Source: CALLPQ01 sp964421675
Lineage (GTDB): Bacteria > Pseudomonadota > Alphaproteobacteria > Caulobacterales > Parvularculaceae
Assembly: GCA_964421675.1 (NCBI GenBank)
Contig: CAYQXV010000001.1
Span: 62,001-126,000 of the forward strand
DNA length: 64,000 nt
Direction: 5' to 3'
Shown: one piece after another, positions 28,014 through 36,571 of the stretch
Numbering within the stretch: the first letter of the stretch is position 1
Layout: every line of letters begins with the position of its first letter
Position numbers and translations under genes: made by a program
The notes under the pieces: model-generated
The model's input: the letters and a program-made list of their open reading frames with translations, nothing else
Told to the model about the DNA's origin: nothing
Database searches by the model: none

Positions 28014-28703
28014 CTACAGAGCCAACCGGTAGCCACCGCTTTCGGTCACCAAAATTGTCGCATTGGACGGTTCAGGCTCAATCTTCTGGCGCAAGCGATA
28101 AACATGGGTTTCAAGCGTATGGGTCGTCACGCCTGAATTGTAGCCCCACACTTCATCCAGCAGGATGTCGCGGCCAACCGCCTTGCCGCCCGCACGATAG
28201 AGAAACTTCAAGATTGATGTTTCTTTTTCTGTCAGGCGGATTTTTTTGTCATCTTCCGTAACCATCATCTTCACAGCCGGACGGAATTCATAGGGTCCAA
28301 CTTTGAATACCGCGTCTTCGCTTTGCTCATGTGAGCGCAAATGCGCGCGAACCCTTGCTAACAAGACGACAAATTTAAATGGCTTTGTGACATAGTCATT
28401 GGCGCCTGCATCGAGACCGAGAATGGTATCGGCTTCGCTATCGGCACCTGTCAGCATAATGATAGGAGACTTGAAGCCATTTTTTCTCATGATACGGCAG
28501 GCTTCGCGGCCATCCATATCAGGCAGGCCAACATCAAGCAGCATCAAGTCTGTATGCGCTTCCTGTTTGACCTTCTCAATTGCATCCTGGCCATTGATTG
28601 CCGTTTCAATATCGAACTCATCGTTCAGGTTAAATTGCTCAATTAGCGTTTCTCGCAGCAACTCATCATCATCTACGAGTAAAATCCGTTTAGCTCTGGC
28701 CAT
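28014..28703 (-). CDS. OmpR-family response regulator (orphan; CenR-like)
   Basis: DNA-binding response regulator. The receiver domain has RILLVDDDELL, the phospho-acceptor Asp in LMLLDVGLPDMDG, and the Lys in DYVTKPFKF; a winged-helix output domain follows with EVWGYNSGVTTHTLETHVYRLRQKIEP and a C-terminus ending TESGGYRLAL. Start ATG 28703 is chosen because GGAG lies 8 bases upstream; a farther ATG (28763) has no ribosome-binding site. No kinase gene is adjacent. Resemblance to the essential envelope regulator CenR is a tentative family judgement. Confidence 0.9.
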   Translation of the reverse strand: MARAKRILLVDDDELLRETLIEQFNLNDEFDIETAINGQDAIEKVKQEAHTDLMLLDVGLPDMDGREACRIMRKNGFKSPIIMLTGADSEADTILGLDAGANDYVTKPFKFVVLLARVRAHLRSHEQSEDAVFKVGPYEFRPAVKMMVTEDDKKIRLTEKETSILKFLYRAGGKAVGRDILLDEVWGYNSGVTTHTLETHVYRLRQKIEPEPSNATILVTESGGYRLAL

Positions 28704-28918
28704 TACAGCTTCTCCGCTCCCACGGTTAAAAATTCCCGTGTCTCTACTAGCTTCCATTTGCATTGAAGATCAAGCTACTCGAAATTTTTGAGAGCCCTTC
28801 ACTGCTGTTCAACTGTTGGCTATGTAAGTCGCCATGGTGAATTCACAATCAAACGGTCGATCACATTGGCTTGAAACAATTCGTGAGTTTTCGTTTGTTA
28901 GTTTAAAAACAATAGCTT

Positions 28919-29428
28919 ATGGATATTTTTTTACAAGATAAACAGCTGATTATCCGGGGTTTTGACCCAATTGCGTGTGCAATTGGCCCGTCCGGCGTGT
29001 GCCGAGACAAAAAAGAAGGGGACGGAACAACCCCGACCGGGCGGTTTGCGTTTCGGCGTGTCCTGTACCGCGCGGACCGAGAACAACGCCCCTTTACATA
29101 TTTGCCCTGCCAACCAATCCGTCCAGACGATGGTTGGTGTGATGATGTAAACCACCCTGCCTATAATAGGCCGGTGCAATGGAGCGGTGCACTGTTGAAA
29201 GCAAAGTCCGGTGCTGAACGGATGTGGCGAGACGATCATTTATATGATCTATGCGTGATCTTAGGTCACAATGATCACCCCCCTGTTCCGGGATCGGGAA
29301 GTGCTGTGTTTTTCCATCTTGCGAAAAATGACTATTCACCGACACAAGGATGTGTCGCGATCGCGCGCCACCACATGCTCGAATTATTAGCAAATTTGGA
29401 TGCGCGCTCGCATATTGAAATTCAATAA
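28919..29428 (+). CDS. L,D-transpeptidase (YkuD domain) protein
   Basis: 169 residues forming one YkuD catalytic domain: GDGTTPTGRFAFRRV near the start, HND region, and the active-site motif HLAKNDYSPTQGCVAI (His ... SPTQGC, catalytic Cys near residue 150). No signal peptide or LysM is visible, so export is not evident; many alphaproteobacterial members of this type look cytoplasmic. Divergent from the response regulator and convergent with yggS. Confidence 0.9.
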   Translation: MDIFLQDKQLIIRGFDPIACAIGPSGVCRDKKEGDGTTPTGRFAFRRVLYRADREQRPFTYLPCQPIRPDDGWCDDVNHPAYNRPVQWSGALLKAKSGAERMWRDDHLYDLCVILGHNDHPPVPGSGSAVFFHLAKNDYSPTQGCVAIARHHMLELLANLDARSHIEIQ

Positions 29429-29442
29429 TTCCCAGATGGCGC

Positions 29443-30129
29443 CTAGCTTTCCGGGCGTTGTCCAAAAATTCCAGACCCAATGCGCACATGGGTTGCCCCC
29501 AATTTAACCGCATCAAGATAATCGGCACTCATGCCCATACTGAGCGATTTTAACCCATGACGCTCAGCCATGGTTTTTACCATCATAAAATGGGGTGCGA
29601 CGACCGCCCCTGCTGGCGGAATACACATCAGCCCCGCAATTGGCAGGCCATACTCCGTGCGGCACTGCTCGATAAAGGCGTCTGCTTGCTGAGGCAAAAT
29701 GCCGGATTTTTGCTCCTCTTCTCCGGTATTGATTTGAATCAATAATTCAGGGGATCGCCCTTGCTTTGAAATCTCATCGGCAATGATGCGGGCAATTTTG
29801 GGTCGGTCGATGGTCTCAATCGCATCAAAAAACCCGACAGCTTCACTCGCTTTATTAGATTGTAACGGGCCAATGAGCCGGATCTGGCAATCAGGATAGC
29901 GTAATTTTAAATCTGGCCATTTGCCCATTGCCTCCTGCACCCGGTTTTCCCCAAAAATACGGTGGCCAGCGGCAAGGGCTCCTAGAATATGCTCAGCGCT
30001 GTGTTTTTTGCTGACCGCAGTAATATGCACGGGCAAAGGATCAGCTTCACGGCTGGCTGTCCGGCACGCCTGAACAATCTCCGCCGTGATCGCCGGGAGG
30101 GTTAGTGCTGGATCAAGCAGTGGCGGCAT
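29443..30129 (-). CDS. yggS: YggS/PLPBP family pyridoxal 5'-phosphate homeostasis protein
   Basis: 228-residue TIM-barrel PLP-binding protein of the alanine-racemase N-terminal fold. The PLP Lys is in ITAVSKKHSAEHI (about residues 39-41), followed by IFGENRVQEA, IRLIGPLQSNKA, LLIQINTGEEEQKSG and SMGMSADYLDAVKLGATHVRIGSGIFG. It balances free PLP; no enzyme activity is established for the family. Confidence 0.95.
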   Translation of the reverse strand: MPPLLDPALTLPAITAEIVQACRTASREADPLPVHITAVSKKHSAEHILGALAAGHRIFGENRVQEAMGKWPDLKLRYPDCQIRLIGPLQSNKASEAVGFFDAIETIDRPKIARIIADEISKQGRSPELLIQINTGEEEQKSGILPQQADAFIEQCRTEYGLPIAGLMCIPPAGAVVAPHFMMVKTMAERHGLKSLSMGMSADYLDAVKLGATHVRIGSGIFGQRPES

Positions 30130-30171
30130 AATTTCTGGCAGTTCAATCTCTCCTATGGTCTAAAACCGGAA

Positions 30172-30879
30172 ATGATGAAAATGAACAACCATAGCCCCCT
30201 GGGAAGATCAACACCTGCCCGCGCTGATATTCCCGCATCCCAGCCAGACATATCTAACCTCTCTCGAAGAGCGCGTTCATATGCCGGGCAAGCAGGTCTG
30301 GGCACTCGGTCCGGCATCCTCATCTATATGACGAATGATAGCGAAATCTGCGATATTCCAGCGCTCACCCGCCGCCTTGAACAGCTGGAAACGGGGACAT
30401 TGGTCATATTTCGCTATTATAACGCTTCCGAAAGGAGGCTTATATCAAAAAGGGTTTGCGATATTTGCAAGCGTTTAGGGCTGCCCTTTTTACTTGCTGG
30501 TGACCCCAAGCTCGCCCTTGCCATAAAGGCGGACGGTTTGCATGTCCCGCGCTGGCTTTTACCCCGTCAGGGCCTGTGGCAGGGGTTTGACGGCATCCTG
30601 ACGGCCTCCTGCCATAATCCATCAGAAATTCGCCAGGCCCGTCTTGGCGGGGCGGATTTTGGCTTGATATCCCCGGTGTGGAAAACCCCTTCGCACCCTG
30701 ATACCGAGCCCCTCTTGGTGCGCGGACTACACGGCCTTGCCAAAGTAGCGCGCGCGCCTATGGGGCCGCCCCTGCCGATTGTCGCCCTTGGGGGTCTAAG
30801 TGCAACCAATACACAGCGGCTCATGGTCAAACCCCTCATCGGATTTGCTGGCATTTCGGTGTTTCATAACCCTGCCTGA
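30172..30879 (+). CDS. Thiamine-phosphate-synthase-like protein (divergent ThiE/TenI fold)
   Basis: 235 residues; the C-terminal 180 form a ThiE/TenI-like barrel: LVIFRYYNASERRLISKRV, LAGDPKLALAIKADGLHVPRW (compare ThiE NDR-LA-ADGVHLGQ), GADFGLISPVWKTPSHP and PIVALGGLSATNTQ. The ThiE ND motif is GD here and the phosphate-binding region is altered, so it may not make thiamine phosphate. The N-terminal 50 residues are poorly conserved-looking and the start is uncertain. It sits divergently next to yggS, a placement known in alphaproteobacteria. Confidence 0.75.
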   Translation: MMKMNNHSPLGRSTPARADIPASQPDISNLSRRARSYAGQAGLGTRSGILIYMTNDSEICDIPALTRRLEQLETGTLVIFRYYNASERRLISKRVCDICKRLGLPFLLAGDPKLALAIKADGLHVPRWLLPRQGLWQGFDGILTASCHNPSEIRQARLGGADFGLISPVWKTPSHPDTEPLLVRGLHGLAKVARAPMGPPLPIVALGGLSATNTQRLMVKPLIGFAGISVFHNPA

Positions 30880-30997
30880 TCCGCGTGATTGACCAGCAGA
30901 ATATGCGCGCTGTTTGCTTTTGGTTAACCACATTCCGCTTAAGAAAGGATTCATGTGTGCGTGGGCACACCTATTAAAATTCAGGGATGTGTTGGCT

Positions 30998-32326
30998 ATG
31001 CGCCGAACGGAATTTAAACGCCCGGTATTGGGACGCTTGATTTGGGGTTGGGTTGCCTTTGGCGCTCTGATCGCCGCCAGCATCTTCTTTTTAATCCTTG
31101 CACAGGTTCAAAAGCCAAAAATTGGCCGGTTATCCTTAAATATTGACGAGGAAGTTGAGCGCCTAACCCCCGCGCCAGCGGCTCTCCATTTAAATGTCCC
31201 CGAAAATGCCGTTAACGTAACACGGTCCGTGCCCGCAAGAGGCGCGACCCCGGCCACCACCGCCAGTGCAGATAGTAATGCCGCATCAGAGAACGCACCC
31301 TCCTTGCGATATGCCGAAGCCGACCATACGGGCGGGCCGAAAACATATTCGATAGCGCGCTCAGCGTCTCCATCAACGCCGGTAAATGAACCCGCACCAA
31401 TCAATAACCCAATCAATGACATTGATGACGCACCGCCCGGTGAATTAAAAATCACGATAGATGGCCGCGACATTGATGATTACAATGCCAGTGTGCAGCG
31501 CGCCCGTGACAGCAAAGGCGCTGCCTCTTTTCGGGTTAACACACCGAGCACCGACCTCACAAAACCATCCGCCTACGGTTCAATTCCAGCAATCTCATCA
31601 GATGGACGCCGTTCTGCGCAATATTATGCCGCGCAGTCAAATACGCGTAATTTTAGAAAACCCGGTACCGACCATCAGGTTGTCAGCATTATCATGACTG
31701 GCTTGGGGTTAAATGAAGACCTCACCGAACAAGCCATCATAGAACTGCCTTCACAAGTTAGCCTTGCCTTTGCCCCATATGGGAAAAACCTTGACCATTG
31801 GGCAAGCCTTGCGCGCGAATATGGACACGAAATTCTGCTTGAAGTGCCAATGGAAGCCTATGGCAACACCAACAATATTGGCCCGGCAGGATTATCGACA
31901 GCTCATGATCCAGCGGCCAACCTGAAACGAATGGATTGGATCTTGTCACGCATGCAAGGATATTTTGGTGTCACAAATTATCAGGGTGCAAAATTTTCTG
32001 CGAACCAAGCCGCCATGCAACCAATCATGGTAAGACTTTCCAGCCTCGGCATTGCCTATATTGATGATACGGGCGCAGCACCCAAATTGCCGCGCGACAA
32101 TGCCGGCGATGTCGCCCGCCTTTTGACCGGCATCGATACCACATCATTGCGGGCTTCCTTTCAAGGATTAAGCGCGCGCGCAGAAGCAACAAACTTTGCC
32201 CTTGGTAAGATTGTTGCCACACAGAAAAATATCGAAGAAATTTTGCATTACTCAGAATCCCTGGAAGAAACCGAGCTTACGCTTGTCCCGGCATCAACCG
32301 TCCTTTATGTGGGCAATCAATATTAA
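30998..32326 (+). CDS. Divergent polysaccharide deacetylase family protein (DUF610/YibQ-like)
   Basis: About 442 residues: N-terminal membrane helix (WGWVAFGALIAASIFFLI), a long low-complexity Pro/Ala/Asn-rich periplasmic linker (to about residue 215), and a divergent NodB-like domain (HQVVSIIMTGLGLNEDLTEQ; HEILLEVPMEAYG; ATQKNIEEIL). It probably acts on cell-envelope glycans, but the family has no proven activity. ATG 30953, with AAAGGA close by, is an alternative start giving 15 more residues. Next to rppH, the common alphaproteobacterial order. Confidence 0.88.
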   Translation: MRRTEFKRPVLGRLIWGWVAFGALIAASIFFLILAQVQKPKIGRLSLNIDEEVERLTPAPAALHLNVPENAVNVTRSVPARGATPATTASADSNAASENAPSLRYAEADHTGGPKTYSIARSASPSTPVNEPAPINNPINDIDDAPPGELKITIDGRDIDDYNASVQRARDSKGAASFRVNTPSTDLTKPSAYGSIPAISSDGRRSAQYYAAQSNTRNFRKPGTDHQVVSIIMTGLGLNEDLTEQAIIELPSQVSLAFAPYGKNLDHWASLAREYGHEILLEVPMEAYGNTNNIGPAGLSTAHDPAANLKRMDWILSRMQGYFGVTNYQGAKFSANQAAMQPIMVRLSSLGIAYIDDTGAAPKLPRDNAGDVARLLTGIDTTSLRASFQGLSARAEATNFALGKIVATQKNIEEILHYSESLEETELTLVPASTVLYVGNQY

Positions 32327-32385
32327 TTCTTCCCGCTGTCGGTGATTGGTAACCCCTCACAACCGGCTTTTTTGAGTGCTGCTAA

Positions 32386-32922
32386 ATGTCCTTAATTGAA
32401 ACCGATGTGTTGGTGCGTGACTATCGGCCCAATGTTGGAATTCTCGTCTTTAATCCCGCTGGCGAGGTTTGGCTTGGCAGGCGCGTGTTCGGCTTTGACG
32501 ATCTTGATCCCGAAACCTATGTCGACGGATATCGCTGGCAAATGCCGCAAGGCGGGATTGATAAGGGCGAAACCATCGAACAAGCTGCCTTCCGCGAATT
32601 GCGCGAGGAAACCGGTATCAAAAAAGCATCCCTTTTGATGACCACACCGGGCTGGCTCGCCTATGATTTCCCCCCCGAATATAAAAAGAAGAAATGGCGC
32701 GGCCAACGGCAAAAATGGGCCGTCATGTTGTTTGAGGGCTCCGACGATGAAGTGGATATTGCCGCCGATGACCATCAGGAGTTCGATGACTGGCGCTGGA
32801 ATAATCTTGATGAGGTCCTGCGTTTGATTGTGCCCTTCAAGAAAGAGGTCTATTCTGAGCTGGTGCAAGCGGTATTACCGCTAAGAGATTGGATTTGCAA
32901 AACAAATTCGGGCCATGACTGA
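32386..32922 (+). CDS. rppH: RNA pyrophosphohydrolase (Nudix), RppH
   Basis: Removes pyrophosphate from the 5' end of mRNA, triggering RNase E decay. 178 residues with the Nudix box GGIDKGETIEQAAFRELREE ending in TG (about residues 48-69), YRPNVGILVFN at the start, WQMPQGGID, and KKWRGQRQKW, which is typical of RppH. Its end overlaps the TusA-like gene by 8 bases. Confidence 0.96.
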   Translation: MSLIETDVLVRDYRPNVGILVFNPAGEVWLGRRVFGFDDLDPETYVDGYRWQMPQGGIDKGETIEQAAFRELREETGIKKASLLMTTPGWLAYDFPPEYKKKKWRGQRQKWAVMLFEGSDDEVDIAADDHQEFDDWRWNNLDEVLRLIVPFKKEVYSELVQAVLPLRDWICKTNSGHD

Positions 32923-33226
32923 CCCAAAGAGCAAAGACTCCATGACCGAGACTCCCAAGCCACAGGACACAGCGCCCAGCCTGCTTGATGCAACAGGGTT
33001 ATTGTGCCCAATGCCGGTCATACGCATGGAGGCCCTACTGAGACGGGCCCAACCCGGCGACCAGATACGCATTTTGACAGATGACCCCATCGCCACCATT
33101 GATATCCCGCATTTTTGTGCTGAGGGCGGCCATACCGCCGTCAGACAGCCCGATCTTCACGGTGCGTGCGTTTTTCTTGTCACAGCAGGCGGTAAATCGG
33201 GACCCAAACCACCGGAAAACTCCTGA
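32915..33226 (+). CDS. TusA/SirA family sulfur-carrier-like protein
   Basis: 103 residues. The core LLDATGLLCPMPVIRMEALLRRAQPG carries the CPxP motif with the active Cys; EGGHTAV and a C-terminal beta-strand follow, in the TusA fold. TusA carries sulfur for tRNA thiolation; alphaproteobacterial homologues outside tus operons may have other redox or sulfur roles. The N-terminal 20 residues are polar and probably disordered. It overlaps rppH, so the two are co-translated. Confidence 0.9.
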   Translation: MTDPKSKDSMTETPKPQDTAPSLLDATGLLCPMPVIRMEALLRRAQPGDQIRILTDDPIATIDIPHFCAEGGHTAVRQPDLHGACVFLVTAGGKSGPKPPENS

Positions 33227-33289
33227 ATCCGGGCTCGCCGTCTCGTTTCGGTACGGGGGTTTGTGCTACTACTCATCTATGGTAACGTT

Positions 33290-33319
33290 TTGACACAAAA
33301 GAGCAGTTGGGCCTTTATT
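33290..33319 (+). promoter_or_regulatory. Candidate promoter for the 33497-35934 unit
   Basis: TTGACA at 33290-33295 and TTTATT at 33314-33319, 18 bases apart, on the plus strand. This is a good -35 with a moderate -10. It would give a leader of about 170 bases containing the small frame at 33362. Confidence 0.4.
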
Positions 33320-33361
33320 TTGGTCCTGATTCTTTTAAATTAACGTGCCGGAGCCTGAAAT

Positions 33362-33424
33362 ATGGCTGGTATGACCCAAATCGAAACACGGGTAGTACCG
33401 GTTAATGTTGTCGGGGAAGGTTAA
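33362..33424 (+). CDS. Possible 20-codon leader peptide
   Basis: ATG 33362 to TAA 33424 encodes 20 residues (MAGMTQIETRVVPVNVVGEG), with GGAG 8 bases before the ATG, a better ribosome-binding site than many real genes here. It lies in the leader between the candidate promoter and the Sel1-protein gene. It could be a leader peptide or chance; there is no homology evidence. Confidence 0.3.
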   Translation: MAGMTQIETRVVPVNVVGEG

Positions 33425-33496
33425 ATTGGGGTGGCCATACCGGGCTAATCGGCCTGGATTTGTGTAGTGTGCCGCCGAGAATGGGATGATGGGGTT

Positions 33497-34834
33497 ATGA
33501 AAAAGCTTGATGGCCTGACAATGTTAAATGCTATTGGAATGCCGACTGCAGGCAGCGTCCGCACAAAAGGCATGGCAATCGCCGCGGCCTTAATGCTCGG
33601 GACAAGTCTGACAGCCGGGGTTGCGCACGCTGACTTCAATGAAGGCATGCGCGCTTATGTGCAGGGGCAATACCAAAAATCTCTGGATACGTGGACACGC
33701 TATGCCTTGGCTGGCGATATCCGCTCCAAAAAAGTGCTCGGTGATGTCTATTCAGGCAAACCGCTTGAGGGTGTGCGTTCAGCAACCTCTCCGCTTGAGG
33801 AAATTCCGGTCGATAATGTCAGCGCGCTGACATGGTACACCCTCGCGGCCTACCATAATTTCTCATCCTATCAGGCACCATCATCATCGGAAATGAATGA
33901 CAAAATCATTGCCGAACAACGCCTGCCGGAAATTCGCGAGCGCATGAGTTCAGCGGATGTGGGCAAGGCTCAAAAACGGGTCGCCCAAAAGTTTGAATCA
34001 GGCTCAGGATTTGACCTTTATAATCTTGGCCGCATGTATCAACGCGGTGCGGGCCTGCCCAAAGATAATGTGCGCGCCCTACAAATGTTCGCGCTGGCCA
34101 AAGCACGCGGCGCTGGTGAAGCGAGTGCGGCTTACGAAAAACTCGAAAAGTTGATGACCAGCATCGAGAAAAAACGCGCCAATGAATTGGTCGCGACGTG
34201 GCAACCACCATTGCCGCTCGAATATACTGGCACAACAGCGCAACAAGACGCTCTGGACAAAGCCCGTAAAGAACTCAATGAGATCAAACGCGCTCAAGCT
34301 CTTGAGCGGGTATCCGATATCGATGTTGAGCTTATTCAACGTGCCCTTAACGCACTTGGCTTCCGGGCCGGAACTGTTGACAATGAGCTTGGTCAAGGCA
34401 CACGTGCCGCCATCCGCCGCTTCCAATATTCTACGGTAGCGCGCGATAAAGACATGACCGAAGATCAAAAACGCGAAATCGTGACCGGGTCGTTGACGGC
34501 GCTGCAAACGGTTGAATTGTTTAATGATGCCGCCCAAAGCGGTCACCCCATGTCCCAATATGTTTACGGCGTTATGCATGTAAGTGGTATTGGTGTGGAG
34601 CGTAACGGCGCTATTGCCGTTGACTGGCTCACAAAAGCCGCCGACCAAAATCTTGCCATCTCACATAACGCTCTTGGCGTTATCTTCCGGGACGGGACAA
34701 CTGGTCTCAATGAAATCCAACCAGAACAATCTCGTTCTGCGTTCCACTTCGCTAAGGCCGCTGCCCTTGGGTATAAGCCTGCTAACAAGTCGCTTGAGAA
34801 GCTTAGCTTCGAATCGCCGCGTGATAATCTGTAA
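33497..34834 (+). CDS. Secreted Sel1-repeat and peptidoglycan-binding domain protein
   Basis: 445 residues exported by a Sec signal peptide (about residues 1-45, cleavage after AHA before DFNEG). Sel1-like repeats (FNEGMRAYVQGQYQKSLDTW; YNLGRMYQRGAGLPKDNVRA; YVYGVMHVSGIGVERNGAIA) flank a type-1 peptidoglycan-binding domain (VELIQRALNALGFRAGTVDN ... RAAIRRFQ, near residues 280-320). Start ATG 33497 follows GGGG. It is likely an envelope scaffold protein. The next gene starts 11 bases after its stop and is probably co-transcribed. Confidence 0.88.
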   Translation: MKKLDGLTMLNAIGMPTAGSVRTKGMAIAAALMLGTSLTAGVAHADFNEGMRAYVQGQYQKSLDTWTRYALAGDIRSKKVLGDVYSGKPLEGVRSATSPLEEIPVDNVSALTWYTLAAYHNFSSYQAPSSSEMNDKIIAEQRLPEIRERMSSADVGKAQKRVAQKFESGSGFDLYNLGRMYQRGAGLPKDNVRALQMFALAKARGAGEASAAYEKLEKLMTSIEKKRANELVATWQPPLPLEYTGTTAQQDALDKARKELNEIKRAQALERVSDIDVELIQRALNALGFRAGTVDNELGQGTRAAIRRFQYSTVARDKDMTEDQKREIVTGSLTALQTVELFNDAAQSGHPMSQYVYGVMHVSGIGVERNGAIAVDWLTKAADQNLAISHNALGVIFRDGTTGLNEIQPEQSRSAFHFAKAAALGYKPANKSLEKLSFESPRDNL

Positions 34835-34845
34835 AGGGGATTGTG

Positions 34846-35934
34846 ATGACACGAGTAAAATCTCTTAAGACTAAGACATTTGTTGCTGTTGCCAGCTCCG
34901 CGACACTGCTTTTCGCAGGTGTTGCGCAAGCTCAATCACTTGGCGGCTTCCCCATTCGCGAACCTGGTGGCGGTAAATCTTCGTCCGGTGGTTCTTCGGA
35001 ACAGGCGACAAAGAAAAAAGACAAAGGACCGCTCCAGATTATTGTGGATGCAAATGGTCCGGGTCCGTACAAAACCATCAATGCAGCCGTTGAAGATGTC
35101 GCCGAGGGCGGTGTCGTTTATGTGCTTCATGGGGTTTATAATGAAAGCATTGAGCTGGATAAATCAGTCTTTATCCAGGGCGACCGAGGCCCCGGTCCAG
35201 GTGTTGAAATCAACGCACCGATGAATGCGACCTGCCTTAACTTCTCCCCCAAGGACTCCGTGTCCCATGCGGTGGTGGCGAACGTTAAGTTCTCTGCAAA
35301 AATCAATTCCGGGGCGCAGGCCTGCGTCAATGTTGAGCGCGGTGTTTTCACGCTGAAAGAAAGCGACGTTCTTGGAAGCGGTGTACGACCAGCGGTTAAA
35401 ATTTCTGGCGGTACTGTAATGCTCGAAAAGAACAGCATCACTGCCGGATCAGAAGGCATCTTTGTTGACCAAGGTCACAGCCTGTCGCAGAGCTTTATCA
35501 TCGATAATCACATCAACCGTAATACTGTCGGTGTGGATATCGCATCGGGCAGCCGCGCAGATGTTGTCATTGCTGGCAATGAGATCTTCGATAATCTCGA
35601 TAGCGGTGTGAAATCGTCAGGCTATGGCGGTGCCAAACTGATCGGCAACAAAATCCGCAACAATAAAGGCGCCGGCGTCATCTTGGATAAATATTCCAAG
35701 CTTTCTTTGATCCGTCACAATGACATTGTTCAAAATGAAGGCGATGGCGTGGCTATTCCATTCGGTGCGAAATCAATCATTGAAGACAATGATATTGTCG
35801 GCAATAGCGGTCTTGCCATCTTCGTTCGCGAAGGCTTGAAACCAAAAGTGACAAATAACTTTATTGAAAATAACTTTGGCGACAAAAAGCGCAAGAAGCG
35901 TCGCAAAAGAAATCGCGACAATAGTCGCTACTAA
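34846..35934 (+). CDS. Secreted right-handed beta-helix repeat protein with polybasic tail
   Basis: 362 residues with a Sec signal peptide ending GVAQAQS, a Ser/Gly/Lys linker, then parallel beta-helix repeats from about residue 60 to 340 (GPGPYKTINAAVEDVAEGGV; VVIAGNEIFDNLDSGV; LIRHNDIVQNEGDGVAI; IIEDNDIVGNSGLAIFV). The pectate-lyase/NosD-type fold usually binds or cleaves polysaccharide; no catalytic set is recognisable. The last 18 residues are almost all Lys/Arg (KKRKKRRKRNRDNSRY), which could bind anionic surfaces. Start ATG 34846 follows AGGGGA; a GTG one codon before is also possible. Confidence 0.87.
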   Translation: MTRVKSLKTKTFVAVASSATLLFAGVAQAQSLGGFPIREPGGGKSSSGGSSEQATKKKDKGPLQIIVDANGPGPYKTINAAVEDVAEGGVVYVLHGVYNESIELDKSVFIQGDRGPGPGVEINAPMNATCLNFSPKDSVSHAVVANVKFSAKINSGAQACVNVERGVFTLKESDVLGSGVRPAVKISGGTVMLEKNSITAGSEGIFVDQGHSLSQSFIIDNHINRNTVGVDIASGSRADVVIAGNEIFDNLDSGVKSSGYGGAKLIGNKIRNNKGAGVILDKYSKLSLIRHNDIVQNEGDGVAIPFGAKSIIEDNDIVGNSGLAIFVREGLKPKVTNNFIENNFGDKKRKKRRKRNRDNSRY

Positions 35935-35957
35935 ATTCCCCGCCTAACAAACCGACT

Positions 35958-35989
35958 AAAAAACCCCGCATCATCATGCGGGGTTTTTT
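35958..35989. terminator. Strong intrinsic terminator, bidirectional
   Basis: A-run, then CCCCGCA, six-base loop, TGCGGGG, and a run of six T. The A- and T-runs let it work in both directions, ending the beta-helix gene on the plus strand and infC on the minus strand. Confidence 0.93.
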
Positions 35990-36018
35990 ATTGTTTGAAA
36001 AAATTCGGTAAACCAGAT

Positions 36019-36558
36019 CTATCTGGGCGCGATCACCATCATCATTTGGCGACCTTCAAGCTTTGGCATTTGCTCAACCTTGGCAATCTCATCAAAGTCA
36101 TCCTGAACACGGTGCAATAACTCCATACCGCGTTCCTGGTGTGCCATTTCCCGGCCGCGAAAACGCAAAGTCACTTTGACCTTGTCGCCATCTTCTAAGA
36201 ACCGTTTCATCGACCGGCTTTTGACCTCATAATCATGCTGGTCAATGTTGGGGCGCATTTTGATTTCTTTGATATCAACAACTTTCTGTTTCTTCTTGGC
36301 TTCCGCCTTCTTCTTTTGTTGTTGATATTTGTATTTTCCGTAATCCAGAATTTTACACACAGGAGGTTGTGTGTTCGGGGAGACTTCCACGAGGTCCAGA
36401 CCAGCTTGAACGGCAATTTGCATCGCCTCATCCGTATTGACCACACCGCGTTTTTCGCCAGTATGATCGATCAATAAAACCTGAGGCACAGCAATATCTT
36501 CATTCATGCGTGGGCCGTCATTTTTAGGGGGCGGGGCATTAAGCGGTCTGCGGACGAT
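36019..36558 (-). CDS. infC: Translation initiation factor IF-3, apparent ATC start
   Basis: Binds the 30S subunit, ensures start-codon fidelity and prevents subunit joining. The first in-frame ATG (36507) would start at MNEDIAVPQVLLID and drop the conserved basic N-terminal lead. Reading upstream in frame gives RRPLNAPPPKNDGPR, the usual alphaproteobacterial IF-3 N-terminus, beginning at ATC 36558 with AGGAGAG six bases before. No ATG, GTG or TTG serves this start. The resulting 179 residues is normal; C-domain motifs include VTLRFRGREMAHQERG. A non-AUG start is known for infC and underlies autoregulation by IF-3. The usual downstream rpmI-rplT genes are absent; a terminator follows. Confidence 0.93.
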   Translation of the reverse strand: MVRRPLNAPPPKNDGPRMNEDIAVPQVLLIDHTGEKRGVVNTDEAMQIAVQAGLDLVEVSPNTQPPVCKILDYGKYKYQQQKKKAEAKKKQKVVDIKEIKMRPNIDQHDYEVKSRSMKRFLEDGDKVKVTLRFRGREMAHQERGMELLHRVQDDFDEIAKVEQMPKLEGRQMMMVIAPR

Positions 36559-36571
36559 GGACGTCTCTCCT
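36556..36571 (-). promoter_or_regulatory. infC ribosome-binding site and ATC start
   Basis: On the minus strand AGGAGAG (36571-36565) is followed by ACGTCC and then ATC (36558-36556). The strong Shine-Dalgarno and missing AUG/GUG/UUG decide the start and fit the rare-start-codon autoregulation known for infC. Confidence 0.8.

Noticed and set aside
28399..28791. Plus-strand frame over the response regulator
   Set aside because: Antisense, Ser-rich, no domain; the regulator on the minus strand is certain.
34079..34648. Open frame of 189 codons on the minus strand
   Set aside because: Antisense to the Sel1/peptidoglycan-binding gene, Cys/Phe/Arg-rich with no domain.
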